The notes: a model not told the origin generated them from the sequence alone. 64,000 nucleotides of DNA from Aralia elata (GCA_034770075.1 CM068385.1:43794721-43858720), one strand, 5' to 3'; counted from the first letter of the stretch, positions 22,535 through 34,265 are shown. Made by a program: numbers and translations.

Positions 22535-23918
22535 TGTAAGATTCCGACAATTTTAATAAAGAGAATTTATTTTTCTTCTTATTATTATTTTAAACAGAAA
22601 GGTGTTAAATCGATAATGATAAAGTTACTAGTGAAATGTGAAAATTGAGAAGTCTAGTAATAACGTTAAATCATTATTCACGCGATCACTATTCACGGAG
22701 GATTATTCACGCTAAAAACGCTTTTACACTTTCTTCGACCTTCGAATTACGTCATAACGTTTATATGAGCTGGATACAAAATTATACGGTATAAATACGA
22801 AAGTACTATTCATACGAATATACTATTCATTTATACAAAAAAGTTAAAACCTGTATGTCAGGGAATATTCCTTTTGTCGGATAATATTCGTTCTGTCGGA
22901 GAATATTATATTCGGTAAAGTACGATGGCGCCGTTGAAATAACCACTTTTATATTCGGTAACGTACGGCGCCAAAATAACAAAATATTAGTGGGCCCCAC
23001 AATGACAATATTGTCAACGATAGTGGTCCCCGTTGTCGGATACTGAAAACGACAGTATTTTGTCAACAATATTATCACCGGCAACTGTTGAAATACCCGG
23101 TAATAAAAAGAATAGTAAAACGCGTTATTCCACAGTAGTACGCGGTATTTCACAAGCACACGGTGTTACACATTATTTTAAATTATTGATTCAATAATTG
23201 ATAAAGTAGCAATTGCACAGTATTTTACAATAGCATCTGCATGGTACTTTTTATTATTTGTCATGACACTGTAACTCATATTATTTGATATGATATTTTA
23301 GCATTATTGACGGATTAAAAGTGGAGTCTAACTTAGGGGTACCTAATTGAAATTGTGAAATTCACATGCAATGAACTATTGGTTCACATGATGGAACTAT
23401 TGGTTCACATGTGGGAACCATTAGGGGATGTTATGCAAGATTGATAATACTTGAGGGATTATATTAAAAATAGAGGCAAAGATGGAGGTATTAGAGTGTA
23501 ATAAGTCGAGCCCTTTTTGTGCAATTAATGAAACTTGGTTTTCCTATAAATAGGGGAGATTATCTTAAGAAATCTTCACTCCTTCCTTGCTTATACTCCT
23601 TCTCTCTCTCTAAATTTCTTGAGTTCTCTTAGTGTGCTAGGCTATTGTGAGTATTTGCGAAAATACTAGTATTGTCCAAGTTAGTAAACTACATAGAAAG
23701 CAACATCCAATCACTTATTAACGAAGGTAGGGGATATCATTTCTTTCATACTCTTATGTAATATCATTTGCTTCCTTGTTCGTAAGTGATATTATACTCA
23801 TAAAGGTTGTTATTCATTCCGTATTAATTTGTGGGGATAACCTGTCCGTGCGGATTGACGCATGTCTGGTGAATACCCTTCTGTATTCATTCTTTATTAC
23901 TCTGTGGGAATAACCTGT
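22535..23918 (+). mobile_element. 3' LTR of chromovirus X, left part
   Basis: Starts TGTAAGATTCCGAC after the polypurine tract. It contains several GTCGG-AATATT type repeats (about 22856-23050), a duplicated ACTATTGGTTCACATG (23383 and 23403 regions) and a TATA box CTATAAATA at 23544. It is cut at 23918 by Athila2 inside a minisatellite and resumes at 30552. Confidence 0.85.
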
Positions 23919-26000
23919 TGATGAGTGTGTTTTATATACACAAATTAGGTGCTTTTGAGCTTGATAATTTGTAAATCCTAAGTCATTTCGGTTGGTTTTA
24001 TGTGTTTTTATCTTATTGTCATGTAATGTAGTTTTATATTGATTTATATGTTTTTGTATGCTTTTATATGTTTTTCATGTTGTTTTGTAGGAATGGAAAT
24101 AAAAGCTCCTTGGAATCAATACCCATAACTTGCTTTTCGGTACTGTAGCTGCTTATTTCCCAATTTCACCCATGATCCAATCCGAATCTCTCAAAACTCA
24201 AAGAACGAAAGTTGTAGATATTAATCTCAGCTTTCGGGAGTATCCGGAATCATCTGATTTGAAGTTTGTATGAGAGAGTTATGGCTATTTTACCATCGGA
24301 TTTGGCATGTATTTTACACAGCAGTTGCTTCGGGCTCAATTTGAGCCTTTCTCCGGACATTTTCTCGTCAAGCTCCAGCTATGAAAGTTGTAGAGCTCTT
24401 TCTTAGCTTTCCATAGCCTATTTACACGCTTAAATCCGAGTTCAGACGAAGAAGTTATGACCATTTTACCAACAGAGGTCAAAGCTGAGTCGGGTTACAG
24501 CGGCTTTGGTGCGGGAGCGCGGGATTGGGTGCGGGCGCACGGCGCCTGGCACCAGGCAGCCAGCGCGCGCGCGCGTGCGGCGTGGGCGTGCGGCATGGCC
24601 AGGGGGCAGCGTGCGGGCGCACCAGGCGGCGTGCGGGCGCATCTGGGCGTGCTGAGTGCGATCTTTTGAGCTCTTAGTGCGATTCCAGCTCACTTTTGAC
24701 CCAAAATCTGATGTGTGGCTAGGGTTTTTCATGGAGGCACTATATAATATCTCATTGGGGCTTCATATTTCATATCTAGGAATTGGGAGGCCACACAAAC
24801 ACATCAATTAGAGAGTCAAAAGTGCTGCAATACAAGGAAAACTCAGCAAAATCAAAAGAACCAAGAAGGAAAGGAGTGTCAAATGGACATCTTGACATAG
24901 GGAGGCTGCACATACATCATCAAGAAGAGCTTGGGGGCTGCAATTCAAGGAAATTTCCAGCAACAAGCTAAGGAGCAAAAAGAGAAAAGAATGCCAAAGG
25001 AAGAGGAAAAGCTAGAGATTGTCATCAACCAAGCAAGCAACATATGAATATCTTCTAAATGGGTTTTATCATCTCTTGCTTTCCTTTGAATTTGTATTTT
25101 TATTTCATGATGTACACCATGTGTTTGATGTTTTTGCCTAGCTACCATGAACTAGAGCTTATTCTAAGATTTCAATGGAACCCAACACATAGTTTGAATT
25201 GATTTCTCTCTCTTTGTTATTAATTACTCATTTGTGAATTGTATGTCATAATTTTATGCTTCATATATTAATTGCCTAGCTAGTAATTACCGTGGGAACC
25301 TATATGAACTTGACGAACGGATTATAGTGTTTAGACCTTGTTATGATATCATGCGAAAGTTAAAGATTGTTGTGGGTTATTAATTGAGATTTAGTGACAT
25401 GTGTCTTGTTGATTATCCTTAATGATAGGTAACTTGATAGTATTTAGGATAGATATATACCTAGATACCGTGTGCAACCAATGGAGAATCTATTCTTAAT
25501 GACTTCCTATGTGAAAGTTGGTAATTGAAAGGACGTTTAATGAGATTTAGTGACACGTGTCTTGTTATTGTTCTTGAAATTAGTCTCTTGATAGTGTGTA
25601 GGATAGACATATACCTACATGCCGCATTAGGAAGATTCAAATTTGACCATCGACAGAGGCTTATAAGTAGCTTTGATTTCTCGGTTGACATTTCCATGTT
25701 GTTAATTAGTTCAAATGAGAGAGTTAGGATATTCAAATGAAGTGTTGGGGGAAATTGCAAATCTTAGACCTATTAATATTACAGTTTAATTATTTTAATG
25801 CTTTTCATATCTCCTAATTATTATCAAAGAACAAAAACATCAAATCATCAATTGTCTAAATAAAATCGAGACGATATATATATTTGGTACTTGGGATACA
25901 CTAGAACAATTCCCTGTGGATTCGACAACTCTCTTATCACTTTATTACTTGTTGACCGCGTATACTTGCGCGTATTTATCGGTTGCGAAATCGACCAACA
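23919..26000 (+). mobile_element. 5' LTR of Athila2
   Basis: Starts TGATGAGTGTGTTTTATATA and ends GAAATCGACCAACA. TATA box TATATAATAT at 24741 directly follows a GC-rich block (24510-24660) with CGCGCGCG runs. The Athila-type end GTATACTTGCGCG is shared with the LTR at 35979-38406. Confidence 0.93.
24510..24660 (+). repeat. GC-rich CG-repeat block before the TATA of Athila2 5' LTR
   Basis: Almost pure G and C with GTGCGGGCGC and GCGCGCGC repeats inside an AT-rich LTR. The 3' LTR copy (29070-29200) differs in length, which suggests slippage here. Confidence 0.7.
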
Positions 26001-26006
26001 AGTTTT

Positions 26007-26024
26007 TGGCGCCGTTGCTGGGGA
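26007..26024 (+). promoter_or_regulatory. Primer-binding site of Athila2 (tRNA-Asp)
   Basis: TGGCGCCGTTGCTGGGGA, six bases after the LTR end, is complementary to the 3' end of plant tRNA-Asp with one mismatch. Athila elements use this primer. Confidence 0.88.
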
Positions 26025-26137
26025 ATTGTTCTTCTAGTGTTTTTCAATATTAATGACAATCGAATTGGTTTTAATTTAGACTTGTAAATAATTTGCTTAT
26101 TATTTATTTTGTTTTATTTTAATTTTATTTTCAGTTA

Positions 26138-27196
26138 ATGGATGAGCATAACTATCAATGGGATTATGAGGAGACGATGCAACCAAGTTCGTCAAAACTT
26201 CTTGAGCAATTGCAAGAACAAGTTGCAACGCTTTCAAGGGCTGTTGACACTCTTAAAGGCCAGTCCACTCAAAATGCCTACAGTCAGAATCAAGCTGACT
26301 ACTACCCAAACTACTATCAACCGGGTTGGCAAGATCATCCAAGCTTTTCTTGGGACAACAGTCAAGATCAATGCTTTGATCCAAATCTCTCATACCATTT
26401 AGAATTTTCATTCTAACCTCCACCACACCATGAGGATACATCTAATGTGGAGGAGATTCTTCCCTTGTTCATTGAGAAACAAGAATTGTTACGAAACCTC
26501 GAGAACCAAATGGCACAACTTGTCGAGGCAGTGCTTATTCACCCGCAAAGCACCTTACCTTGTATTACACAGATCAACCCTATAGAGGAAGGTGAAGAGC
26601 AATGTACGGTGAATTCGCATAGTTGTGACAAAGCGAAAAGAAGGAGGGAGGAGCTCATGGCTCATATCTCTCAAAATGAGGTTAGGTTGGCAAATATACA
26701 AGCTTCAGTGCAGAGCATCATGAACTATGTTGCCAATTCTTCCATTATTCACCCGCAAAGCACCCTACCTAGCGATACAGAGATCAACCCCATAGAGGAA
26801 GGTGAAGAGGAGTGCTTGGTGGATGATCAAGGAAATGGCGCGGAGTCGCACGAAGCTATTAGTGAAAATTTTGAGAGTGTACATCCTATTATGGATGATG
26901 ATTCTGAGGTTGATGATACGAGGAGCATGAATGGGAATTATGAAAAGGAAATTGAAGATCAAGAAGTCACATTCGATGTTTTCAAAGCCATCGAACACCC
27001 ATTGGTTCATGAAGAATATCTTCATGTGGATCTTGACAAAAGTGCAATGATGGATAAAGCGGATGATGAAAGCTTCTTCTTGCCATCGGATGATACAAAG
27101 TTTGAGGGTCGCCAATCTGGCATGCATGTCATGCAAATCAAAGAAATAACATCGAGGCGGCATGCTATGGTCAATTTTGCAATTGAGCCGGATTGA
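26138..27196 (+). pseudogene. Gag-derived ORF of Athila2, one stop
   Basis: The ATG at 26138 opens 353 codons with one TAA at 26414-26416 (a Gln codon changed by C-to-T is likely). The N-terminus has a predicted helix (LLEQLQEQVATLSRAVDTLK), then YYQPGWQDHPSFSWDN, matching the post-capsid part of Athila1 Gag (YNPGWKNHLGFSW). RNLENQMAQLVEAV and IHPQSTLP match RNLENQLGQLAHVL and TRPQGALP. A second IHPQSTLP-INPIEEGEEE unit repeats the first. The C-terminal part DQEVTFDVFK matches the region after the Athila1 protease (DQEVTFNVFK). So the capsid domain, zinc region and all enzymes are missing, and pieces of gag and post-protease are fused. Its role, if any, is unknown. Confidence 0.75.
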
Positions 27197-27209
27197 TGGG
27201 AAATAAAGG

Positions 27210-27257
27210 AGTCGGGCTAACGACTTTAAACCAAGCGCTTCTTGGGAGGCAACCCAA
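27210..27257 (+). promoter_or_regulatory. Conserved noncoding block, Athila2
   Basis: GTCGGGCTAACGAC, AAGCGCTT and GGGAGGCAACCCA occur in the same order and spacing as at 17219-17266 in Athila1, here directly after the ORF stop. Confidence 0.65.
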
Positions 27258-27889
27258 GTTTACTGTTTTGCTTCTATTTTTGTTTGATTGCATTTTAGTG
27301 GTTTAATTGCATTTTAATTTCTTTAGTCATTTGCTTTCAGGTACGCTCCCAACTTAGAGGTATTGAAAGATGATATCAATGGCGCTTGACACGATTTCAG
27401 GGAAGTCTTCTATTTTAATTTTTCCTATATTAGACATTAAGGACAATGTCAAGTTTAAGTTTGGGGGTAGTATTTCGTATTTGTGTGTTTTTAATTTAGT
27501 TTTTGTGTGATTTAAGTATGTTTTTCTTTTTATTCAAAAAAAAAATTCATTTATTTTTAGGATGTGTCCCTTGAGCATTGTTTTAATTTGATTTGAACCA
27601 TAATCCATGGTCTATGATAATGGTTTGTTTGAAGAGAATCTAACTCATGAGACGTAGACAATTGTTGCTTAATCTTTGTGCTTATCGTTCATTGGTTATT
27701 ATTTTGCTTATGCGTCCTTTCACTTTTATGCACTTACCCATGAGTATTAAACTAGTTGTATGCTTAGTGAAGGCTTTTATAACCGAATGCTTGTGGGAAA
27801 TATCTATAAACTTTAGAACTCGTTTAAACATCACTCGAAGCAAGGTGTCTAAATGTGTTATGCTTGAATTGATGGTCATGTGGAGAGTT

Positions 27890-28084
27890 GAGATGGAGCA
27901 TAAAACGCACTCACTCATGGACACATGCGTAGGAGAGATAGAGCGTAAAACGCACTCTCTTATAATTAGGATTAAAGAAAGAAAATTGTTGTATTGCAAA
28001 TCTTGCAGGGGGTTGAGATAGAGCGTAAAACGCACTCGCCCATATGAGCGCGCTTAAGGTTGAGATGGAGCATAAAATGCACTC
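27890..28084 (+). repeat. Four copies of a hairpin-forming motif in the 3' noncoding part of Athila2
   Basis: GAGAT(G/A)GAGC(G/A)TAAAA(C/T)GCACTC occurs at 27890-27912, 27935-27957, 28015-28037 and 28062-28084. The core GAGCGTAAAACGCACTC has arms GAGCGT and ACGCACTC, with a one-base bulge. Athila1 has one copy at 20107-20129. Confidence 0.85.
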
Positions 28085-28460
28085 ACCTAGAGCCTTTGGT
28101 TCTCAAAATTTTTGAAAATTGTGATTTGTATACCTTTGTATTGAGTGATGTGTTAAGCATGTTGTTTTGGGGTTTATTTTGATTATTTCATAAGGTAATA
28201 TGGTTGCATAAGTTCATCCGAGCTTGATTGGTTTAGTGCTATTGGGTACTCTCTCACACACACGGAAGGGGCCTTAAGCATAGTGTGACTAGCTAATTGA
28301 AATTTTAGACTTGCAACGTTTTGTTTGTTCTCTTGAGTTCCATGTGTTGATGCCTTTGAGACCATTGGTGGATTATTAATTCATTGCTCAAGTTATGTTA
28401 TATTTGAAGTGTTTGAAGTATGTAGTTTAGGTTTGTTTTGCTTGAGGACAAGCAAAGATT

Positions 28461-28476
28461 TAAGTTTGGGGGTATT
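28461..28476 (+). promoter_or_regulatory. Polypurine tract of Athila2
   Basis: TAAGTTTGGGGGTATT directly before the 3' LTR. An internal relative, AAGTTTGGGGGTAG, is at 27457-27470. Confidence 0.82.
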
Positions 28477-30546
28477 TGATGAGTGTGTTTTATATACACA
28501 AATTAGGTGCTTTTGAGCTTGATAATTTGTAAATCCTAAGTCATTTCGGTTGGTTTTATCTGTTTTTATCTTATTGTCATGTAATGTAGTTTTATATTGA
28601 TTTTATATGTTTTTGTATGCTTTTATATGTTTTTCATGTTGTTTTGTAGGAATGGAAATAAAAGCTCCTTGGAAGCAATACCCATAACTTGCTTTTCGGT
28701 ACTGTAGCTGCTTATTTCCCAATTTCACCCATGATCCAATCCGAATCTCTCAAAACTCAAAGAACGAAAGTTGTAGATATTAATCTCAGCTTTCGGGAGT
28801 ATCCGGAATCATCTAATTTGAAGTTTGTATGAGAGAGTTATGGCTATTTTACCATCGGATTTGGCATGTATTTTACACAGCAGTTACTTCGGGCTCAATT
28901 TGAGCCTTTCTCCGGACATTTTTTCGTCAAGCTCCAGCTATGAAAGTTGTAGAGCTCTTTCTTAGCTTTCCATAGCCTATTTACACGCTTAAATCCGAGT
29001 TCGGACGAAGAAGTTATGACCATTTTACCAACAGAGGTCAAAGCTGAGTCGGGTTACAGCGGCTTTGGTGCGGGCGCGCGGGATTGGGTGCGGGCGCACG
29101 GCGCCTGGCACCAGGCAGCCAGCGCGCGCGCGCGCGGCGTGGGCATGCCATGGGCGTGCGACATGGCCAGGGGGCAGTGTGCGGGCGCATCTGGGCGTGC
29201 TGAGTGCGATCTTTTGAGCTCTTAGTGCGATTCCAGCTCACTTTTGACCCTAAATCTGATGTGTGGCTAGGGTTTTTCATGGAGGCACTATATAATATCT
29301 CATTGGGGCTTCATATTTCATATCTAGGAATTGGGAGGCCACACAAACACATCAATTAGAGAGTCAAAAGTGCTGCAATACAAGGAAAACTCAGCAAAAT
29401 CAAAAGAACCAATAAGGAAAGGAGTGTCAAATGGACATCTTGACATAGGGAGGCTGCACATACATCATCAAGAAGAGCTTGGGGGCTGCAATTCAAGGAA
29501 ATTTCCAGCAACAAGCTAAGGAGCAAAAAGAGAAAAGAATGCCAAAGGAAGAGGAAAAGCTAGAGATTGTCATCAACCAAGCAAGCAACATATGAATATC
29601 TTCTAAATGGGTTTTATCATCTCTTGCTTTCCTTTGAATTTGTATTTTTATTTCATGATGTACACCGTGTGTTTGATGTTTTGCCTAGCTACCATGAACT
29701 AAAGCTTATTCTAAGATTTCAATGGAACCCAACACATAGTTTGAATTGATTTCTCTCTCTTTGTTATTAATTACTCATTTGTGAATTATATGTCATAATT
29801 TATGCTTCATATATTAATTGCCTAGCTAGTAATTACCGTGGGAACCTATATGAACTTAACGAACGGATTATAGTGTTTAGACCTTGTTATGATATCATGC
29901 GAAAGTTAAAGATTGTTGTGGGTTATTAATTGAGATTTAGTGACATGTGTCTTGTTGATTATCCTTAATGATAGGTAACTTGATAGTATTTAGGATAGAT
30001 ATATACCTAGATACCGTGTGCAACCAATGGAGAATCTATTCTTAATGACTTCCTATGTGAAAGTTGGTAATTGAAAGGACGTTTAATGAGATTTAGTGAC
30101 ACGTGTCTTGTTATTGTTCTTGAAATTAGTCTCTTGATAGTGTGTAGGATAGACATATACCTACATGCCGCATTAGGAAGATTCAAATTTGACCATCGAC
30201 AGAGGCTTATAAGTAGCTTTGATTTCTCGGTTGACATTTCCATGTTGTTAATTAGTTCAAATGAGAGAGTTAGGATATTCAAATGAAGTGTTGGGGGAAA
30301 TTACAAATCTTAGACCTATTAATATTAGAGTTTAATTATTTTAATGCTTTTCATATCTCCTAATTATTATCAAAGAACAAAAACATCAAATCATCAATTG
30401 TCTAAATAAAATCGAGACGATATATATATTTGGTACTTGGGATACACTAGAACAATTCCCTGTGGATTCGACAACTCTCTTATCACTTTATTACTTGTTG
30501 ACCGCGTATACTTGCGCGTATTTATCGGTTGCGAAATCGACCAACA
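28477..30546 (+). mobile_element. 3' LTR of Athila2
   Basis: Starts TGATGAGTGTG and ends CGACCAACA, then the CCTGT duplication. It is nearly identical to the 5' LTR apart from scattered changes and the GC-block indel. TATA near 29289. Confidence 0.93.
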
Positions 30547-30551
30547 CCTGT

Positions 30552-32065
30552 ATGTACAGAGTGTCGTACCTGGTGAATACCCTTCTGTATTCATTCCTTA
30601 TTACTCTGTGGGAATAACCTGTATGTACGGAGTGTCGTACCTGGTGAATACCCTTCTGTATTCATTCCTTATTATTCTGTGGGAATAACCTGTATGTACA
30701 GAGTGTCGTACCTGGTGAATATCCCTTTGCATTTGTTCCTTATTAATCTGTGGGTATAACCTGTCCGTGCGGATTGGCGCATGCCTGGTGAATAACCCTT
30801 CGTATTCATTAATTATTAATCTTTTGTGGAATAATCTGTCTACGCGGATTACCGCATGACTGGTGAAAATCCATTTGCAGTTTCATATATTCTTTTATAC
30901 TCGTATAACGTATCATTTCTTTTGTACTCTTTAAGGGATATCTTTTTCTTTCACATTTCTCCATTTATAATAAGAAATCTCTGTTTGTTTCCAAAACCTT
31001 ATTTTAAATGGTGAAAATCCCTGAAAATTTGTAGAATATCCTTAATAGTTTGTGCTTCATCTAATATCTTTTCACCTGAATCTTTCTATTTCGTTTGATA
31101 TGATATAGTTGAATCGTGAATTTTATTCTTGAATATCATTCTTGAATTTGACTCCACAATTTGGTCATCATGTTGGCAATTTGGTCAACCTTCGACACTG
31201 GATAAATTAAACATTCATTCTTATTCTTGATCTCACTGTATTGATTCTGTATCATTATCATCATCCTCATCCTCATACTTAAATTGTGGTGATAGTTCTC
31301 TTTGGCCCGTAGTGCAAAGATGAACTGGCGTGACATGATTTTGACCAAACTGTGTATTGGTATAATCATGACTTTTGGTGTTACAAACAAAGGCGTATGG
31401 TGAAAGTTCTCTTTGGCCCGTAGTGCAAAGATGAACTGGCGTTTGGCATGATCATGACCGGTGATGTTACAAATAAATATCTTTGGCATATAGTGCAAAG
31501 AGAGGCTGTTGAATATAAACTATTAATTTGGATGTTCATAAACAGGAACTGTCGATTGGTGTTACAGGGATAAAATATTGGTGGTGATCCTTTAACTTAT
31601 AGAAGATGGTAGATATTATAATCTACTTGACTCTTCTAATGGATTGTTCGTTCCGCTGCAGTTGTTGTTATTGAACAGTTATAATATCTTTAAATCTCTG
31701 ATTTATTTTGGTTGAAGGCTAAAGATAATTTTATTCTTCATTATCTTAGTCATGATATTTTCTACTGGGCTATTTGTGCTCACCCTTTTCCTGTTTATTT
31801 TATTGTTCTCTTCAGGAAAAGAGAGTGTAGCGAGGACTAACCGGGGAATGGAGTGATGGTCCGAGACATTAGAAGTATCTCAATACATTATTATTAGTGC
31901 GACAATAAGTGTATTGAGAATTTAAGATGTATTTGTATTGTGTTGTCGTATTTTGCACAACACTTATTAGTTGTAAATGGGAAAATTCGTATTTGTATTT
32001 GTATTTTGTAGAATGTTATTGGCGACTCAAAATGGGTTGTGTCGACCTATTTTGGGGGCGTCACA
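30552..32065 (+). mobile_element. 3' LTR of chromovirus X, right part
   Basis: Continues the minisatellite after the CCTGT duplication and ends TTTTGGGGGCGTCACA. Together the two parts make a 2.9 kb LTR. It contains a direct repeat of about 33 bp near 31301-31333 and 31399-31431 (TTCTCTTTGGCCCGTAGTGC and following). The five bases after it, ATAAA, are the candidate TSD. Confidence 0.82.
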
Positions 32066-33354
32066 ATAAACTACCATCATCTGCCTAGTCTCTTCAGACA
32101 TCATAGTCTTCTCAAAATCCTGTTCAAGGTCAAACGAAAACCATCTGGTTTCCTACCATATAGAAGGGAAACAATCAGAATATTTAACAAAAATGACCTT
32201 TTAGTTAAGAACCCTCACGGAGCAATGTTCAACTGGAGGAGAAGATTCTCAAAATCTTCAAAGAAGAGGGTCACCACTTTGTTCACAAAATTTGGGTTGC
32301 TCTCATCGCGCAGTTTCTAAAGATACAAAAATTGATCATCCAAAACCCTTATTTTCACACTTAAATAAAAAAAAATCGAGAAAGACTATTGATATTCAAT
32401 CTAGTCAAAGAAGGTTTGACCTTTTGGTTTACTTGGTGGCCCTAGTGAACCAAACTAGAATAAAAGTCCATAATCAATCCGAGTAGAATATAGTATTCTA
32501 TATGTGCATACTTACTATGTATATATTATATATTATACAACATGCTTCACATGTTAAATAATATAACGCGTATTTTATATATATATATATGTGCATGCGC
32601 GCTAAACAAGATGAGACAAATAATAACAAACCCCTCAAAACAATTATATTAAGTCCTAAGCGTTCAAAGATATTTGGAATATCGAACGTCGCCTTCTAGC
32701 ATGGTAAAGCGATAGAGTATTAAACATTTAATATGAGTTTGTTGTGTCACACAAGGCAAGTATTAAATATTTAAGATGTTGCTTTATCACATTCAATGCT
32801 TATAAATAGACTGAACGATGCTGTTTTGTTGTGTCACACAAGGACAGTGTTTTTCTTTCGAATATATGGAAGTGCTAGGTTGGACTTAACTTGGATAATT
32901 TTGAATCGGATGTGTCACACTTGATCAAAATAATCTAAGAGGCAAAATACAAGGAGTTACATAGTGATGTAATTGACAATAGTTGTCTACCTATTTATTT
33001 ATATATAGTTTGTTGTGTCACACAAGACTATATACATTTGAAATGGGATCCTTATTCTCACTAGCAAATCTTTAATTAGATATGCCGAACTATATAGGGA
33101 GGGTAATATAGTTTGATGAAAATAGTGGGAGATACCAATTTAAAATAAAGACCTAATTTATTTTGGTAATTAATTAAAATGAATGTATGCTAAAATGTTG
33201 TTAAATTACCAATTCATTTATAGAATTTTACGATGTCTAATTCACTATCACTGCATAGCATATTAGATGCTAATTAATCGGACCGTATTAAACGTTCTGG
33301 TTAAGAAATTTAAGAATAGTTCTCAAGGCTAAAAAGCTATCTTATGTCCTTAAT
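32066..33354 (+). other. AT-rich noncoding stretch, probably degraded copia LTR and leader
   Basis: The first 400 bp (32066-32490) have short ORFs that I cannot assign. From about 32640 the sequence has a TATA box (TATAAATA at 32801-32808) and repeated TTGTGTCACACAA sites. At 33123 there is an AGTGGGAGA motif. The next ORF at 33355 is copia gag in the same orientation, so 32.6-33.1 kb is probably its 5' LTR; I could not fix the LTR ends or the primer site. Confidence 0.4.
32742..33025 (+). repeat. Repeated inverted motif TTGTGTCACACAA
   Basis: Exact copies at 32742-32754, 32829-32841 and 33013-33025, and a partial TGTGTCACAC at 32911-32920. Each has 6-bp arms TTGTGT/ACACAA around a C. They surround the TATA box at 32801. 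Confidence 0.8.
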
Positions 33355-34265
33355 ATGTCTACCCCTACAATGGTTGCTGCCAATGCCTCTGAGGAAGAGA
33401 TTGCTACTTTTAGAAAGTAGTAAGATGATGCACAGTTGGCTCAATGCATCATGCTGGCATCCATGAGTAATGAGCTTCAGCGTCAGCATGAAACTATGGA
33501 TGCTCCTACTATACTCCTACACCTTCAAGGAGTTGAAGGGTGAGGAAAGTAGGACTATTAGATATCAGATATCTAAGGAGCTTTTCTGATCTAGAATGAC
33601 CGATGGCACTACAGTACATACATATTTCCTAAAATGATCAATCTAATTGAACAATTGGGACAACTGAGCTTTAATGGATGGAGAGTTGATCCAAGATTTG
33701 ATCTTGCAATCACTTTCAGACTCTTTCTCACAAATTGTTGTGAATTTCCACATGAACAAGCTATATGTCAGCTTGCCTGAGTTGCTTAAACATGTTGAAA
33801 ACTGTAAAAAGTCACTTTTCAACCAAGAAAGACCAAGTCTTACTAGTAGATGATTCTTTCAGGAAGCGGAAGAGGGCCAAAGGATCTTCTTAAAAGAATA
33901 ACAATTCAAAGAAGGTAAATGGAAAGACAAAAACAAAAGACAATAAGAACAAGACTGATGCAGATAGTAAAGGAGTTTGCTTCCACTGCAATAAGCCTGG
34001 ATAGTAGAAAAGAAACTGTAAGAAGAATCTTACAGAGGCTAACCAGAAGAAGCTTAGTGAAACTTCGGTTACAGATACAGGTTTGTTCATGATTAAAAAA
34101 TAAATCTTTCTGTAAGTCAAGGTTCTACTTGGGTATTGGATACCGGCTGTAGTTCTCACGTATGCAATCCAATGCAGAGACTAAGCAGAAGTAGAAAGCT
34201 AAACAAAGAGTAAGTAATCTTATGTGTGGGAATGGAGCAAAGGTTGCTGCATTAACCAAAGGAAC
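33355..34265 (+). pseudogene. Ty1/copia gag and start of protease, broken
   Basis: The ATG at 33355 starts MSTPTMVAANASEEE. Further on, QCIMLASMSNELQRQHETMD, YQISKEL, LPDSFSQIVV-like and NLLKHVENCKK-like phrases are typical of copia Gag. Zinc-knuckle remnant CFHCNKPG is followed by stops where the His should be (near 34000). The protease site is STWVLDTGCSSHVCN (about 34124-34165), with DTG intact. There are many stops and frameshifts. The gene is cut at 34265 by a chromovirus LTR end; I did not find its continuation at the right of the Tekay C block. Confidence 0.8.

Larger units (their letters stand above)
23919..30546 (+). mobile_element. Athila2, complete non-autonomous Athila element
   Basis: 5' LTR 23919-26000, primer site 26007-26024, internal region with one gag-derived ORF and no pol, polypurine tract 28461-28476, 3' LTR 28477-30546. 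It is flanked by a perfect 5-bp TSD, CCTGT at 23914-23918 and 30547-30551. The LTRs are nearly identical by eye; the main difference is a length change in the GC-rich block before the TATA (about 24510-24660 against 29070-29200). It is therefore young and the last insertion at this spot. It must rely on proteins of other Athila elements. Confidence 0.95.
23841..30885 (+). repeat. 71-75 bp minisatellite in LTR of chromovirus X, interrupted by Athila2
   Basis: Units begin CCTGT (or TCTGT) and contain TGGTGAATACCCTTCTGTAT and CTGTGGGAATAA. Starts are at 23841, 23914 (joined to 30547 across Athila2), 30618, 30689, 30760 and 30835. Two unit types alternate: CCGTGCGGATTG type and ATGTACAGAGTGTCG type. 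Only 23841-23918 and 30547-30885 belong to the array; the rest of the span is Athila2. Confidence 0.88.

Noticed and set aside
24457..24669. Plus-strand frame repeated at 29016-29225
   Set aside because: It is LTR sequence running into the GC-rich block, with a different ending in each LTR.
25461..25760. Minus-strand frame repeated at 30007-30282
   Set aside because: The two copies are the same position in the two Athila2 LTRs; identity reflects LTR duplication, not a gene.
32039..32486. Two short plus-strand frames after the X LTR
   Set aside because: They show no recognisable motif and overlap; I cannot support a gene here.
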